From Denticeps clupeoides (Eukaryota > Chordata > Actinopteri > Clupeiformes > Denticipitidae): a stretch of DNA of 64,000 nt. Each line of letters starts with the position of its first letter. The first letter of the stretch is position 1. This document shows, one piece after another, positions 1 to 9,049 of the stretch. The position numbers were made by a program, and so were the translations under genes. The stretch lies in NCBI RefSeq assembly GCF_900700375.1, contig NW_021630105.1, positions 1 through 64,000 on the forward strand, written 5' to 3'. Under the pieces are notes generated by a model, which was given only the letters and a program-made list of their open reading frames with translations, had not been told where the DNA came from and searched no databases.

Positions 1-87
1 GTCTCGCTGATCTCGGAAGCTAAGAAGGCTTGGGCTGGTTAGTACTTGGATGGGAGACCTCCTGGGAATACCAGGTGCTGTAAGCTT
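1..87 (+). rRNA. 5S rRNA, 5' part cut by window edge
   Basis: Begins at about nucleotide 32 of the gene and runs to the normal 3' end ctgtaagctt. It lacks one t in the gtctcgtctg motif and one c in gggcctgg relative to the array consensus. Confidence 0.9.
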
Positions 88-230
88 TAACTGTTGAAAA
101 ACTTTTTAAAATGAAGTTTTTTTGCATCGCTTTGTTAGTTTTTATCTGAAGTAAGTCAAGAGGTATTTTCACTCTGTGATATGTTTTCAAGCCTAGGTTG
201 TTTAAAGTCCAAGATATTCAAGCAGAGTTT

Positions 231-350
231 GCTTACGGCCATACCAGCCCAAGAACGCCCGGTCTCATCTGATCTCGGAAGCTAAGAAGGCTTGGGCCTG
301 GTTAGTACTTGGATGGGAGACCTCCTGGGAATACCAGGTGCTGTAAGCTT
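231..350 (+). rRNA. 5S rRNA copy
   Basis: Full-length 120-bp copy. It carries the ctcatctg variant in place of ctcgtctg. Confidence 0.95.
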
Positions 351-492
351 TAACTGTTGAAAAACTTTTAAAATGAAGTTTTTTTGCATCGCTTTGTTAG
401 TTTTTATCTAAAGTAAGTTAAGAGGTATTTTCACTCTGTGATATGTTTTCAATCCTAGGTTGTTTAAAGTCCAAGATTTTCAAGCAGAGATT

Positions 493-605
493 GCTTACGG
501 CCATACCAGCCCAAGAACGCCCGGTCTCGTCTGATCTCGGAAGCTAAGAATGCTTGGGCCTGGTTAGTACTTGGATGTGAGACCTCCTGGGAATACCAGG
601 TGCTT
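493..605 (+). rRNA. 5S rRNA copy, 3' deletion
   Basis: The 3' end reads ggtgctttaactg: the six bases gtaagc are missing, so the terminal helix I cannot form normally. It also has aagaatgc and ggatgtgaga changes. Probably a non-functional copy. Confidence 0.88.
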
Positions 606-748
606 TAACTGTTGAAAAACTTTTTAAAATGAAGTTTTTTTGCATCGCTTTGTTAGTTTTTATCTAAAGTAAGTTAAGAGGTATTTTCACTCTGTGATAT
701 GTTTTCAAGCCTAGGTTGTTGAAAGTCCCAGATTTTCAAGCAGAGCTT

Positions 749-868
749 GCTTATGGCCATACCAGCCCAAGAACGCCCGGTCTCGTCTGATCTCGGAAGC
801 TAAGAAGGCTTGGGCCTGGTTAGTACTTGGATGGAAGACCTCCTGGGAATACCAGGTGCTGTAAGCTT
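749..868 (+). rRNA. 5S rRNA copy
   Basis: Full length; differs from consensus at gcttatggcc and ggatggaaga. Confidence 0.94.
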
Positions 869-1010
869 TAACTGTTGAAAACTTTTTAAAATGAAATTTT
901 TTTGCATCGCTTTTTTAGTTTTTATCTAAAGTAAGTTAAGAGGTATTTTCACTCTGTGATATGTTTTCAAGCCTAGGTTGTTTAAAGTCCAAGATTTTCA
1001 AGCAGAGATT

Positions 1011-1130
1011 GCTTACGGCCATACCAGCCCAAGAACGCCCGGTCTCGTCTGATCTCAGAAGCTAAGAAGGCTTGGGCCTGGTTAGTACTTGGATGGGAGA
1101 CCTCCTGGGAATACCAGGTGCTGTAAGCTT
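1011..1130 (+). rRNA. 5S rRNA copy
   Basis: Full length; one change (gatctcagaa). Its downstream spacer has the variant aaagtaggttatgagg, also seen after the copy at 6529. Confidence 0.95.
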
Positions 1131-1273
1131 TAACTGTTGAAAAACCTTTTAAAATGAATTTTTTTTGCATCGCTTTGGTAGTTTTTATCTAAAGTAGGTT
1201 ATGAGGTATTTTCACTCTGTGATATGTTTTCAAGCCTAGGTTGTTTAAAGTCCAAGATATTCAAGCAGAGTTT

Positions 1274-1394
1274 GCTTACGGCCATACCAGCCCAAGAACG
1301 CCCGGTCTCATCTGATCTCGGAAGCTAAGAAGGCTTGGGCCTGGTTAGTAACTTGGATGGGAGACCTCCTGGGAATACCAGGTGCTATAAGCTT
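1274..1394 (+). rRNA. 5S rRNA copy
   Basis: Carries ctcatctg, one extra a in gttagtaacttgg inside the internal promoter, and ctataagc at the 3' end. Confidence 0.92.
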
Positions 1395-1538
1395 TAACTG
1401 TTGAAAAACTTTTTAAAATGAAGTTTTTTTTGCATCGCTTTTGTTAGTTTTTATCTAAAGTAAGTTAAGAGGTATTTTCACTCTGTGATATGTTTCAAGC
1501 CTAGGTTGTTTAAAGTCCAAGATTTTCAAGCAGAGATT

Positions 1539-1658
1539 GCTTACGGCCATACCAGCCCAAGAACGCCCGGTCTCGTTTGATCTCGGAAGCTAAGAAGCCT
1601 TGGGCCTGGTTAGTACTTGGATGGGAGACCTCCTGGGAATACCACGTGCTGTAAGCTT
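1539..1658 (+). rRNA. 5S rRNA copy
   Basis: Full length; changes at ctcgtttgatc, aagaagcctt and accacgtgct. Confidence 0.94.
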
Positions 1659-1802
1659 TAACTGTTGAAAAACTTTTTAAAATGAAGTTTTTTTTGCATC
1701 GCTTTGTTAGTTTTTATCTAAAGTAAGTTAAGAGGTATTTTCACTCTGTGATAAGTTTTCAAGCCTAGGTTGTTTAAAGTCCAAGATTTTCAAGCAGAGA
1801 TT

Positions 1803-1922
1803 GCTTACGGCCATACCAGCCCAAGAACGCCCGGTCTCGTCTGATCTCGGAAGCTAAGAAGGCTTGGGCCTGGTTAGTACTTGGATGGGAGACCTCCTGG
1901 GAATACCAGGTGCTGTAAGCTT
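1803..1922 (+). rRNA. 5S rRNA copy (consensus)
   Basis: Matches the array consensus throughout. Confidence 0.96.
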
Positions 1923-2066
1923 TAACTGTTGAAAAACTTTTTAAAATGAAGTTTTTTTGCATCGCTTTGTTAGTTTTTATCTAAAGTAAGTTAAGAGGTA
2001 TTTTCACTCTGTGATATGTTTTCAAGCCTAGGTTGTTTAAAGTCCAAGATTTTCAAGCAGAGATTT

Positions 2067-2186
2067 GCTTACGGCCATACCAGCCCAAGAACGCCCGGTC
2101 TCGTCTGATCTCGGAAGCTAAGAAGGCTTGGGCCTGGTTAGTACTTGGATGGGAGACCTCCTGGGAATACCAGGTGCTGTAAGCTT
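2067..2186 (+). rRNA. 5S rRNA copy (consensus)
   Basis: Matches the array consensus; the preceding spacer has one extra t (agatttgctt). Confidence 0.96.
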
Positions 2187-2328
2187 TAACTGTTGAAAAA
2201 CTTTTAAAATGAAGTTTTTTTGCATCGCTTTGTTAGTTTTTATCTAAAGTAAGTTAAGAGGTATTTTCACTCTGTGATATGTTTTCAAGCCTAGGTTGTT
2301 TAAAGTCCAAGATTTTCAAGCAGAGATT

Positions 2329-2448
2329 GCTTACGGCCATACCAGCCCAAGAACGCCCGGTCTCGTCTGATCTCGGAAGCTAAGAAGGCTTGGGCCTGGT
2401 TAGTACTTGGATGGGAGACCTCCTGGGAATACCAGGTGCTGTAAGCTT
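2329..2448 (+). rRNA. 5S rRNA copy (consensus)
   Basis: Matches the array consensus throughout. Confidence 0.96.
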
Positions 2449-2591
2449 TAACTGTTGAAAAACTTTTTAAAATGAAGTTTTTTTGCATCGCTTTGTTAGT
2501 TTTTATCTAAAGTAAGTTAAGAGGTATTTTCACTCTGTGATATGTTTTCAAGCCTAGGTTGTTTAAAGTCCAAGATTTTCAAGCAGAGATT

Positions 2592-2711
2592 GCTTACGGC
2601 CATACCAGCCCAAGAACGCCCGGTCTCGTTCTGATCTCGGAAGCTAAGAAGCTTGGGCCTGGTTAGTACTTGGATGGGAGACCTCCTGGGAATACCAGGT
2701 GCTGTAAGCTT
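2592..2711 (+). rRNA. 5S rRNA copy
   Basis: Full length; one inserted t (ctcgttctg) and one missing g (aagaagcttggg). Confidence 0.94.
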
Positions 2712-2854
2712 TAACTGTTGAAAAACTTTTTAAAATGAAGTTTTTTTGCATCGCTTTGTTAGTTTTTATCTAAAGTAAGTTAAGAGGTATTTTCACTCTG
2801 TGATATGTTTTCAAGCCTAGGTTGTTTAAAGTCCAAGATTTTCAAGCAGAGATT

Positions 2855-2973
2855 GCTTACGGCCATACCAGCCCAAGAACGCCCGGTCTCGTCTGATCTC
2901 GGAAGCTAAGAAGGCTTGGGCCTGGTTAGTACTTGGATGGGAGACCTCTTGGAATACCAGGTGCTGTAAGCTT
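2855..2973 (+). rRNA. 5S rRNA copy
   Basis: One base short in the block cctcttggaatacc. Confidence 0.94.
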
Positions 2974-3115
2974 TAACTGTTGAAAAACTTTTTAAAATGA
3001 AGTTTTTTGCATCGCTTTGTTAGTTTTTATCTAAAGTAAGTTAAGAGGTATTTTCACTGTGTGATATGTTTTCAAGCCTAGGTTGTTTAAAGTCCAAGAT
3101 TTTCAAGCAGAGATT

Positions 3116-3235
3116 GCTTAAGGCCATACCAGCCCAAGAACGCCCGGTCTCGTCTGATCTCGGAAGCTAAGAAGGCTTGGGCCTGGTTAGTACTTGGATG
3201 GGAGACCTCCTGGGAATACCAGGTGCTGTAAGCTT
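3116..3235 (+). rRNA. 5S rRNA copy
   Basis: Full length; single change gcttaaggcc in helix I. Confidence 0.95.
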
Positions 3236-3378
3236 TAACTGTTGAAAAACTTTTTAAAATGAAGTTTTTTTGCATCGCTTTGTTAGTTTTTATCTAAAGT
3301 AAGTTAAGAGGTATTGTCACTCTGTGATATGTTTTCAAGCCTAGGTTGTTTAAAGTCCAAGATTTTCAAGCAGAGATT

Positions 3379-3498
3379 GCTTACGGCCATACCAGCCCAA
3401 GAACGCCCTGTCTCGTCTGATCTCGGAAGCTAAGAAGGCTTGGGCCTGGTTAGTACTTGGATGGGAGACCTCCTGGGAATACCAAGTGCTGTAAGCTT
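3379..3498 (+). rRNA. 5S rRNA copy
   Basis: Full length; changes at gccctgtctc and accaagtgct. Confidence 0.95.
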
Positions 3499-3641
3499 TA
3501 ACTGTTGAAAAACTTTTTAAAATGAAGTTTTTTTGCATCGCTTTGTTAGTTTTTATCTAAAGTAAGTTAAGAGGTATTTTCACTCTGTGATATATTTTCA
3601 AGCCTAGGTTGTTTAAAGTCCAAGATTTTCAAGCAGAGATT

Positions 3642-3762
3642 GCTTACGGCCTATACCAGCCCAAGAACGCCCGGTCTCTTCTGATCTCGGAAGCTAAGAA
3701 GGCTTGGGCCTGGTGAGTACTTGGATGGGAGACCTCCTGGGAATACCAGGTGCTGTAAGCTT
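3642..3762 (+). rRNA. 5S rRNA copy
   Basis: One extra t (ggcctatacc), plus gtctcttctg and ctggtgagtac changes; the last lies in the internal promoter. Confidence 0.93.
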
Positions 3763-3905
3763 TAACTGTTGAAAAACTTTTTAAAATGAAATTTTTTTGC
3801 ATCGCTTTATTAGTTTTTATCTAAAGTAAGTTAAGAGGTATTTTCACTCTGTGATATGTTTTCAAGCCTAGGTTGTTTAAAGTCCAAAATTTTCAAGCAG
3901 AGATT

Positions 3906-4025
3906 GCTTACGGCCATACCAGCCCAAGAACGCCCGGTCTCGTCTGATCTCGGAAGCTAAGAAGGCTTGGGCCTGGTTAGTACTTGGATGGGAGACCTCC
4001 TGGGAATACCAGGTGCTGTAAGCTT
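3906..4025 (+). rRNA. 5S rRNA copy (consensus)
   Basis: Matches the array consensus throughout. Confidence 0.96.
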
Positions 4026-4168
4026 TAACTGTTGAAAAACTTTTTAAAATGAAGTTTTTTTGCATCGCTTTGTTAGTTTTTATCTAAAGTAAGTAAAGAG
4101 GTATTTTCACTCTGTGATATGTTTTCAAGCCTAGATTGTTTAAAGTCCAAGATTTTCAAGCAGAGCTT

Positions 4169-4287
4169 GCTTACGGCCATACCAGCCCAAGAACGCCCAG
4201 TCTCATCTGATCTCGGAAGCTAAGAAGGCTTGGGCCTGGTTAGTACTTGGATGGGAGACCTCCTGGAATACCAGGTGCTGTAAGCTT
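4169..4287 (+). rRNA. 5S rRNA copy, variant group shared with 6004 copy
   Basis: Carries gagcttgc upstream, cccagtctcatctg, a one-base loss in cctggaatacc, and tttaattgttg downstream. The same set of changes is found in the copy at 6004. Confidence 0.94.
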
Positions 4288-4430
4288 TAATTGTTGAAAA
4301 ACTTTTTAAAATGAAGTTTTTTTGCATCGCTTTGTTAGTTTTTATCTAAAGTAAGTTAAGAGGTATTTTCACTCTGTGATATGTTTTCAAGCCTAGGTTG
4401 TTTAAAGTCCAAGATTTTAAAGCAGAGATT

Positions 4431-4550
4431 GCTTACGGCCATACCAGCCCAAGAACGCCCGGTCTCGTCTGATCTCGGAAGCTAAGAAGGCTTGGGCCTG
4501 GTTAGTACTTGGATGGGAGACCTCCTGGGAATACCAGGTGCTGTAAGCTT
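4431..4550 (+). rRNA. 5S rRNA copy (consensus)
   Basis: Gene matches consensus. The upstream spacer has attttaaagc, shared with the copy at 6529. Confidence 0.96.
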
Positions 4551-4694
4551 TATACTGTTGAAAAACTTTTTAAAATTAAGTTTTTTTGCATCGCTTTGTT
4601 AGTTTTTATCTAAAGTAAGTTAAGAGGTATTTTCACTCTGTGATATGTTTTCAAGCCTAGATTGTTTAAAGTCCAAGATTTTCAAGCAGAGATT

Positions 4695-4814
4695 GCTTAC
4701 GGCCATACCAGCCCAAGAACGCCTGGTCTCGTCTGATCTCGGAAGCTAAGAAGGCTTGGGCCTGGTTAGTACTTGGATGGGAGACCTCCTGGGAATACCA
4801 GGTGCTGTAAGCTT
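4695..4814 (+). rRNA. 5S rRNA copy
   Basis: Full length; one change cgcctggtctc, shared with copies at 6265 and 8100. Confidence 0.95.
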
Positions 4815-4957
4815 TAACTGTTGAAAAACTTTTTAAAATTAAGTTTTTTTGCATCGCTTTGTTAGTTTTTATCTAAAGTACGTTAAGAGGTATTTTCACT
4901 CTGTGATATGTTTTCAAGCCTAGGTTGTTTAAAGTCCAAGATTTTCAAGCAGAGATT

Positions 4958-5077
4958 GCTTACGGCCATATCAGCCCAAGTACGCCCGGTCTCGTCTGAT
5001 CTCGGAGGCTAAGAAGGCTTGGGCCTGGTTAGTACTTGGATGGGAGACCTCCTGGGAATACCAGGTGCTGAAAGCTA
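4958..5077 (+). rRNA. 5S rRNA copy
   Basis: Full length; changes at atatcagcc, aagtacgcc, ctcggaggc and the 3' end gctgaaagct. Confidence 0.93.
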
Positions 5078-5220
5078 TAACTGTTGAAAAACTTTTTAAA
5101 ATGAATTTTTTTTGCATCGCTTTGTTAGTTTTTATCTAAAGTAAGTTAAGAGGTATTTTCACTCTGTGATATGTTTTCAAGCCTAGGTTGTTTAAAGTCC
5201 AAGATTTTCAAGCAGAGATT

Positions 5221-5341
5221 GCTTACGGCCATACCAGCCCAAGAACGCCCGGTCTCGTCTGATCTCGGAAGCTAAGAAGGCTTGGGCCTGGTTAGTAGCT
5301 TGGATGGGAGACCTCCTGGGAATACCAGGTGCTGTAAGCTT
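5221..5341 (+). rRNA. 5S rRNA copy
   Basis: One inserted g in gttagtagcttgg within the internal promoter. Confidence 0.94.
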
Positions 5342-5485
5342 TAACTATTGAAAAACTTTTAAAAATGAAGTTTTTTTGCATCGCTTTGTTAGTTTTTATC
5401 TAAAGTAAGTTAAGAGTTATTTTCACTCTGTGATATGTTTTCAAGCCTAGGTTTATTTAAAGTTCAAGATTTTCAAGCAGAGATT

Positions 5486-5605
5486 GCTTACGGCCATACC
5501 AGCCAAAGAACGCCCGGTCTCGTCTGATCTCGGAAGCTAAGAAGGCTTGGGCCTGGTTAGTACTTGGATGGGAGACCTCCTGGGATTACCAGGTGCTGTA
5601 AGCTT
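5486..5605 (+). rRNA. 5S rRNA copy
   Basis: Full length; changes at agccaaagaac and gggattacc. Confidence 0.94.
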
Positions 5606-5747
5606 TAACTGTTAAAAACTTTTTTAAATGAAGTTTTTTTGCATCGCTTTGTTAGTTTTTATCTAAAGAAAGTTAAGAGGTATTTTCACTCTGTGATATG
5701 TTTTCAATCCTAGGTTGTTTAAAGTCCAAGATTTTCAAGCAGAGATT

Positions 5748-5820
5748 GCTTACAGCCATACCAGCCCAAATACGCCCGGTCTCATCTGATCTCGGAAGCT
5801 AAGAAGGCTTGTGCCTGGTT

Positions 5821-5851
<31 letters not shown>

Positions 5852-5860
5852 CAGGTGCTT
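5748..5860 (+). rRNA. 5S rRNA copy, 3' deletion
   Basis: Lacks gtaagc at the 3' end, as in the copies at 493 and 6529. Several further changes (cttacagcc, aaatacgcc, cttgtgcc, cctagga) suggest it is drifting as a pseudogene. Confidence 0.87.
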
Positions 5861-6003
5861 TAACTGTTGAAAAACTTTTTAAAATGAATTTTTTTTTCAT
5901 CGCTTTGTTAGTTTTTATCTAAAGTAAGTTAAGAGGTATTTTCACTCTGTGATATGTTTTCAAGCCTAGGTTATTTAAAGTCCAAGATTTTCAAGCAGAG
6001 CTT

Positions 6004-6122
6004 GCTTACGGCCATACCAGCCCAAGAACGCCCAGTCTCATCTGATCTCGGAAGCTAAGAAGGCTTGGGCCTGGTTAGTACTTGGATGGGAGACCTCCTG
6101 GAATACCAGGTGCTGTAAGCTT
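6004..6122 (+). rRNA. 5S rRNA copy, variant group shared with 4169 copy
   Basis: Carries the same private changes as the copy at 4169 (cccagtctcatctg, cctggaatacc, flanking gagcttgc and tttaattgttg). Confidence 0.94.
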
Positions 6123-6264
6123 TAATTGTTGAAAAACTTTTTAAAATGAAGTTTTTTTGCATCGCTTTGTTAGTTTTTATCTAAAGTAAGTTAAGAGGTA
6201 TTTTACTCAGTGATATGTTTTCAAGCCTAGGTTGTTTAAAGTCCAAGATTTTCAAGCAGAGATG

Positions 6265-6384
6265 GCTTACGGCCATACCAGCCCAAGAACGCCTGGTCTC
6301 GTCTGCTCTCGGAAGTTAAGAAGGCTTGGGCCTGGTTAGTATTTGGATGGGAGACCTCTTGGGAATACCAGGTGCTGTAAGCTT
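6265..6384 (+). rRNA. 5S rRNA copy
   Basis: Full length; five changes (cgcctgg, ctgctctcgg, aagttaag, agtatttgg, ctcttggga). Confidence 0.92.
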
Positions 6385-6528
6385 TAACTGTTGAAAAACT
6401 TTTTAAAATGAAATTTTTTTGCATCGCTTTGTTAGTTTTTATCTAAAGTAAGTTAAGAGGTATTTTGCACTCTGTGATATGTTTTCAAGCCTAGGTTGTT
6501 TAAAGTCCAAGATTTTAAAGCAGAGATT

Positions 6529-6641
6529 GCTTACGGCCATACCAGCCCAAGAACGCCCGGTCTCGTCTGATCTCGGAAGCTAAGAAGGCTTGGGCCTGGT
6601 TAGTACTTGGATGGGAGACCTCCTGGGAATACCAGGTGCTT
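6529..6641 (+). rRNA. 5S rRNA copy, 3' deletion
   Basis: Body matches consensus but the 3' gtaagc is missing, the same six-base loss as in copies at 493 and 5748. Confidence 0.88.
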
Positions 6642-6784
6642 TAACTGTTGAAAAACTTTTTAAAATGAATTTTTTTTGCATCGCTTTGTTAGTTTTTATC
6701 TAAAGTAGGTTATGAGGTATTTTCACTCTGTGATATGTTTTCAAGCCTAGGTTGTTTAAAGTCCAAGATTTTCAAGCAGAGATT

Positions 6785-6904
6785 GCTTACGGCCATACCA
6801 GCCCAAGAACGCTTGGTCTCGTCTGATCTCGGAAGCTAAGAAGGCTTGGGCCTGGTTAGTACTTGGATGGGAGACCTCCTGGGAATACCAGGTGCTGTAA
6901 GCTT
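6785..6904 (+). rRNA. 5S rRNA copy
   Basis: Full length; change acgcttggtctc. Confidence 0.95.
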
Positions 6905-7047
6905 TAACTGTTGAAAAACTTTTAAAAATGAATTTTTTTTGCATCGCTTTGTTAGTTTTTATCTAAAGTAAGTTAAGAGGTATTTTCACTCTGTGATATG
7001 TTTTCAAGCCTAGGTTGTTTAAAGTCCAAGATTTTCAAGCAGAGATT

Positions 7048-7167
7048 GCTTACGGCCATACCAGCCCAAGAACGCCCGGTCTCATCTGAATTTGGAAGCT
7101 AAGAAGTCTTGGGCCTGGTTAGTACTTGGATGGAAGACCTCCTGGGAATACCAGGTGCTGTAAGCTT
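7048..7167 (+). rRNA. 5S rRNA copy
   Basis: Full length; changes ctcatctgaatttgg, aagtcttggg and ggatggaaga. Confidence 0.92.
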
Positions 7168-7309
7168 TAACTGTTGAAAAACTTTTTAAAATGAAAATTT
7201 TTTGCATCGCTTTGTTACTTTTATCTTAAGTAAGTTAAGAGGTATTTTCACTCTGTGATATGTTTTCAAGCCTAGGTTGTTTAAAGTCCAAGATTTTCAA
7301 GCAGAGATT

Positions 7310-7429
7310 GCTTACGGCCATACCAGCCCAAGAACGCCCGGTCTCGTCTGATCTCGGAAGCTAAGAAGGCTTGGGCCTGGTTAGTACTTGGATGGGAGAC
7401 CTCCTGGGAATACCAGGTGCTGTAAGCTT
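7310..7429 (+). rRNA. 5S rRNA copy (consensus)
   Basis: Matches consensus; the downstream spacer is variant (caactgtcg). Confidence 0.96.
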
Positions 7430-7572
7430 CAACTGTCGAAAAAATTTTTAAAATGAAGTTTTTTTGCATCGCTTTGTTAGTTTTTATCTAAAGTAAGTTA
7501 AGAGGTATTTTCACTCTGTGATATGTTTTTAAGCCTAGGCTGTTTAAAGTCCAAGATTTTCAATCAGAGATT

Positions 7573-7692
7573 GCTTACGGCTATACCAGCCCAAGTACGC
7601 CCGGTCTCGTCTGATCTTGGAAGCTAAGAAGGCTTGGGCCTGGTTAGTACTTGGATGGGAGACCTCTTGGGAATACCAGGTGCTGTAAGCTA
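7573..7692 (+). rRNA. 5S rRNA copy
   Basis: Full length; changes cggctatacc, aagtacgcc, gatcttgg, ctcttggga and a final a. Confidence 0.92.
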
Positions 7693-7835
7693 TAACTGTT
7701 GAAAAACTTTTTAAAATGAAGTTTTTTTGCATCGCTTTGTTAGTTTTTATCTAAAGTAAGTTAAGAGGTATTTTCACTCTGTGATATGTTTACAAGCCTA
7801 GGTTGTTTAAAGTCCAAGATTTTCAAGCAGAGATA

Positions 7836-7956
7836 GCTTACGGCCATACCAGCCCAAGAACGCCCCGGTCTCGTCTGATCTCGGAAGCTAAGAAGGCTTG
7901 GGCCTTGTTAGTACTTGGATGGGAGACCTCCTGGGAATACAAGGTGCTGTAAGCTT
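7836..7956 (+). rRNA. 5S rRNA copy
   Basis: One extra c (gccccggtc), plus gccttgttag and atacaagg changes. Confidence 0.93.
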
Positions 7957-8099
7957 TAACTGTTGAAAAACTTTTTAAAATGAAGTTTTTTTGCATCGCT
8001 TTGTTAGTTTTTATCTAAAGTAAGTTAAGAGGTATTTTCACTCTGTGATATGTTTTCAAGCCTAGGTTGTTTAAAGTCCAAGATTTTCAAGCAGAGATT

Positions 8100-8219
8100 G
8101 CTTACGGCCATACCAGCCCAAGAATGCCTGGTCTCGTCTGATCTCGGAAGCTAAGAAGGCTTGGCCCTGGTTAGTACTTGGATGGGAGACCTCCTGGGAA
8201 TACCAGGTGCTGTAAGCTT
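8100..8219 (+). rRNA. 5S rRNA copy
   Basis: Full length; changes aagaatgcctgg and cttggccctgg. Confidence 0.94.
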
Positions 8220-8362
8220 TAACTTTTGAAAAACTTTTTAAAATGAAGTATTTTTGCATCGCTTTGTTAGTTTTTATCTAAAGTAAGTTAAGAGGTATTT
8301 TCACTCTGTGATATGTTTTCAAGCCTAGGTTGTTTAAAGTCCAAGATTTTCAAGCAGAGATT

Positions 8363-8482
8363 GCTTACGGCCAAACCAGTCCAAGAACGCCCGGTCTCGT
8401 CTGATCTCGGAAGCTAAGAAGGCTTTGGCCTGGTTAGTACTTGGATGGGAGACCTCCTGGGAATACCAGGTGCTGTAAGCTT
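8363..8482 (+). rRNA. 5S rRNA copy, last of the homogeneous array
   Basis: Full length; changes ggccaaaccagtcc and ggctttggcc. The spacer after it is interrupted by unrelated DNA. Confidence 0.93.
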
Positions 8483-8539
8483 TAACTGTTGAAAAACTTT
8501 TTAAAATGAAGTTTTTTTGCATTTGTTGTTTTTTTTTCT

Positions 8540-8708
8540 AAAGTAAGTTAAGAGTCATTTTCACTCTTGGATGTTTTCCCGCCTTTTTTCTTTTTTTTTT
8601 TTTACAAACTGCTCTTCAGGTGTCCTTATCTCTGTGTGCTCTACGACAATCTTTCACAGGCTTGGCTGTGGAGTGGGGTTCAGCTGAATCGATTAAGCGG
8701 GGTTGTCC
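8540..8708. other. Unassigned insert in 5S spacer
   Basis: Unrelated to the 5S spacer consensus: a T-run (8586-8603), then unique sequence leading into the U2-like fragment. It probably arrived in the same event as that fragment. No gene is seen. Confidence 0.5.
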
Positions 8709-8796
8709 AGCTCTCGACCTTAAGGTGCAACGCACCCTGTTGTCAGTTTAATATCAGATATGTCCCCCAGCGGGGGATTACATATTAAGCGGATTG
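8709..8796 (+). pseudogene. U2 snRNA-like fragment in the last 5S spacer
   Basis: The segment holds ctctcgaccttaaggt, resembling stem-loop I of U2 (ctcggccttttggct). It continues with tgtcagtttaatatcaga, near-identical to U2 after the branch-site pairing region, then an 11-bp stem with three-base loop and a tta bulge in the place of U2 stem IIa (8758-8785), then catattaagcgga. The GUAGUA branch-site recognition element was not found, nor the Sm site and 3' half. It is therefore read as a truncated U2 pseudogene. Homology merges back into 5S spacer (ttgtttaaggtccaag) at about 8797. Linkage of U snRNA genes to 5S arrays is known in fishes. The assignment is from memory of U2 and was not aligned. 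Confidence 0.6.
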
Positions 8797-8826
8797 TTTA
8801 AGGTCCAAGATTTTCAAGCAGACATT

Positions 8827-8946
8827 GCTTACGGCCATACAAGCTGAAGAACGCCCGATCTTGTCTGATCTCGGAAGCTAAGAAGGCTTGGGCCTGGTTA
8901 GTACTTGGATGGGAGACTGCCTGGTAATACCAGGTGCTGTATGCTC
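8827..8946 (+). rRNA. Diverged terminal 5S rRNA copy
   Basis: Isolated at the array edge, behind a spacer carrying an insert. It differs from the array at several places (acaagctgaag, gcccgatcttg, gagactgcctggtaat, tgtatgctc). Some of these are closer to the canonical vertebrate 5S (gcccgatc). It could be an old unit that has escaped homogenisation or a pseudogene. Confidence 0.85.
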
Positions 8947-9049
8947 TAACTATTGATAAATCATGGAAGTTTAACTTTTTTACATTGCTTTCTTTGTTTT
9001 TTACTAAAGTCAGTCAGGTGGTATTTTCACTCTTTAATTCGTTTTCTAC

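Larger units (their letters stand above)
1..8946 (+). repeat. 5S rDNA tandem array, about 263-bp units, 34 copies
   Basis: Each unit is a 120-bp 5S rRNA gene plus a spacer of about 143 bp, all head to tail on the + strand. The gene starts gcttacggcc and ends ctgtaagctt, and carries the 5S internal promoter (C-box around gcctggttagtacttgg). The spacer contains a T-rich block (tttttttgcatcgctttg) and ends in ttcaagcagagattgc. Most copies differ by only 0-4 changes, which indicates strong homogenisation. The right edge is degraded: the last spacer has an insertion and the last gene is diverged, as expected at the edge of an array under concerted evolution. The array continues to the left of the window. 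Confidence 0.97.

Noticed and set aside
982-8522. A repeated 62-aa open frame on the minus strand, one per unit
   Set aside because: It is antisense to the 5S rRNA genes and recurs only because the units are near-identical. Not a protein family.
1-8946. Regularly spaced repeats resembling a CRISPR array
   Set aside because: The repeat is the 120-bp 5S rRNA gene and the spacers are identical to one another, not unique.
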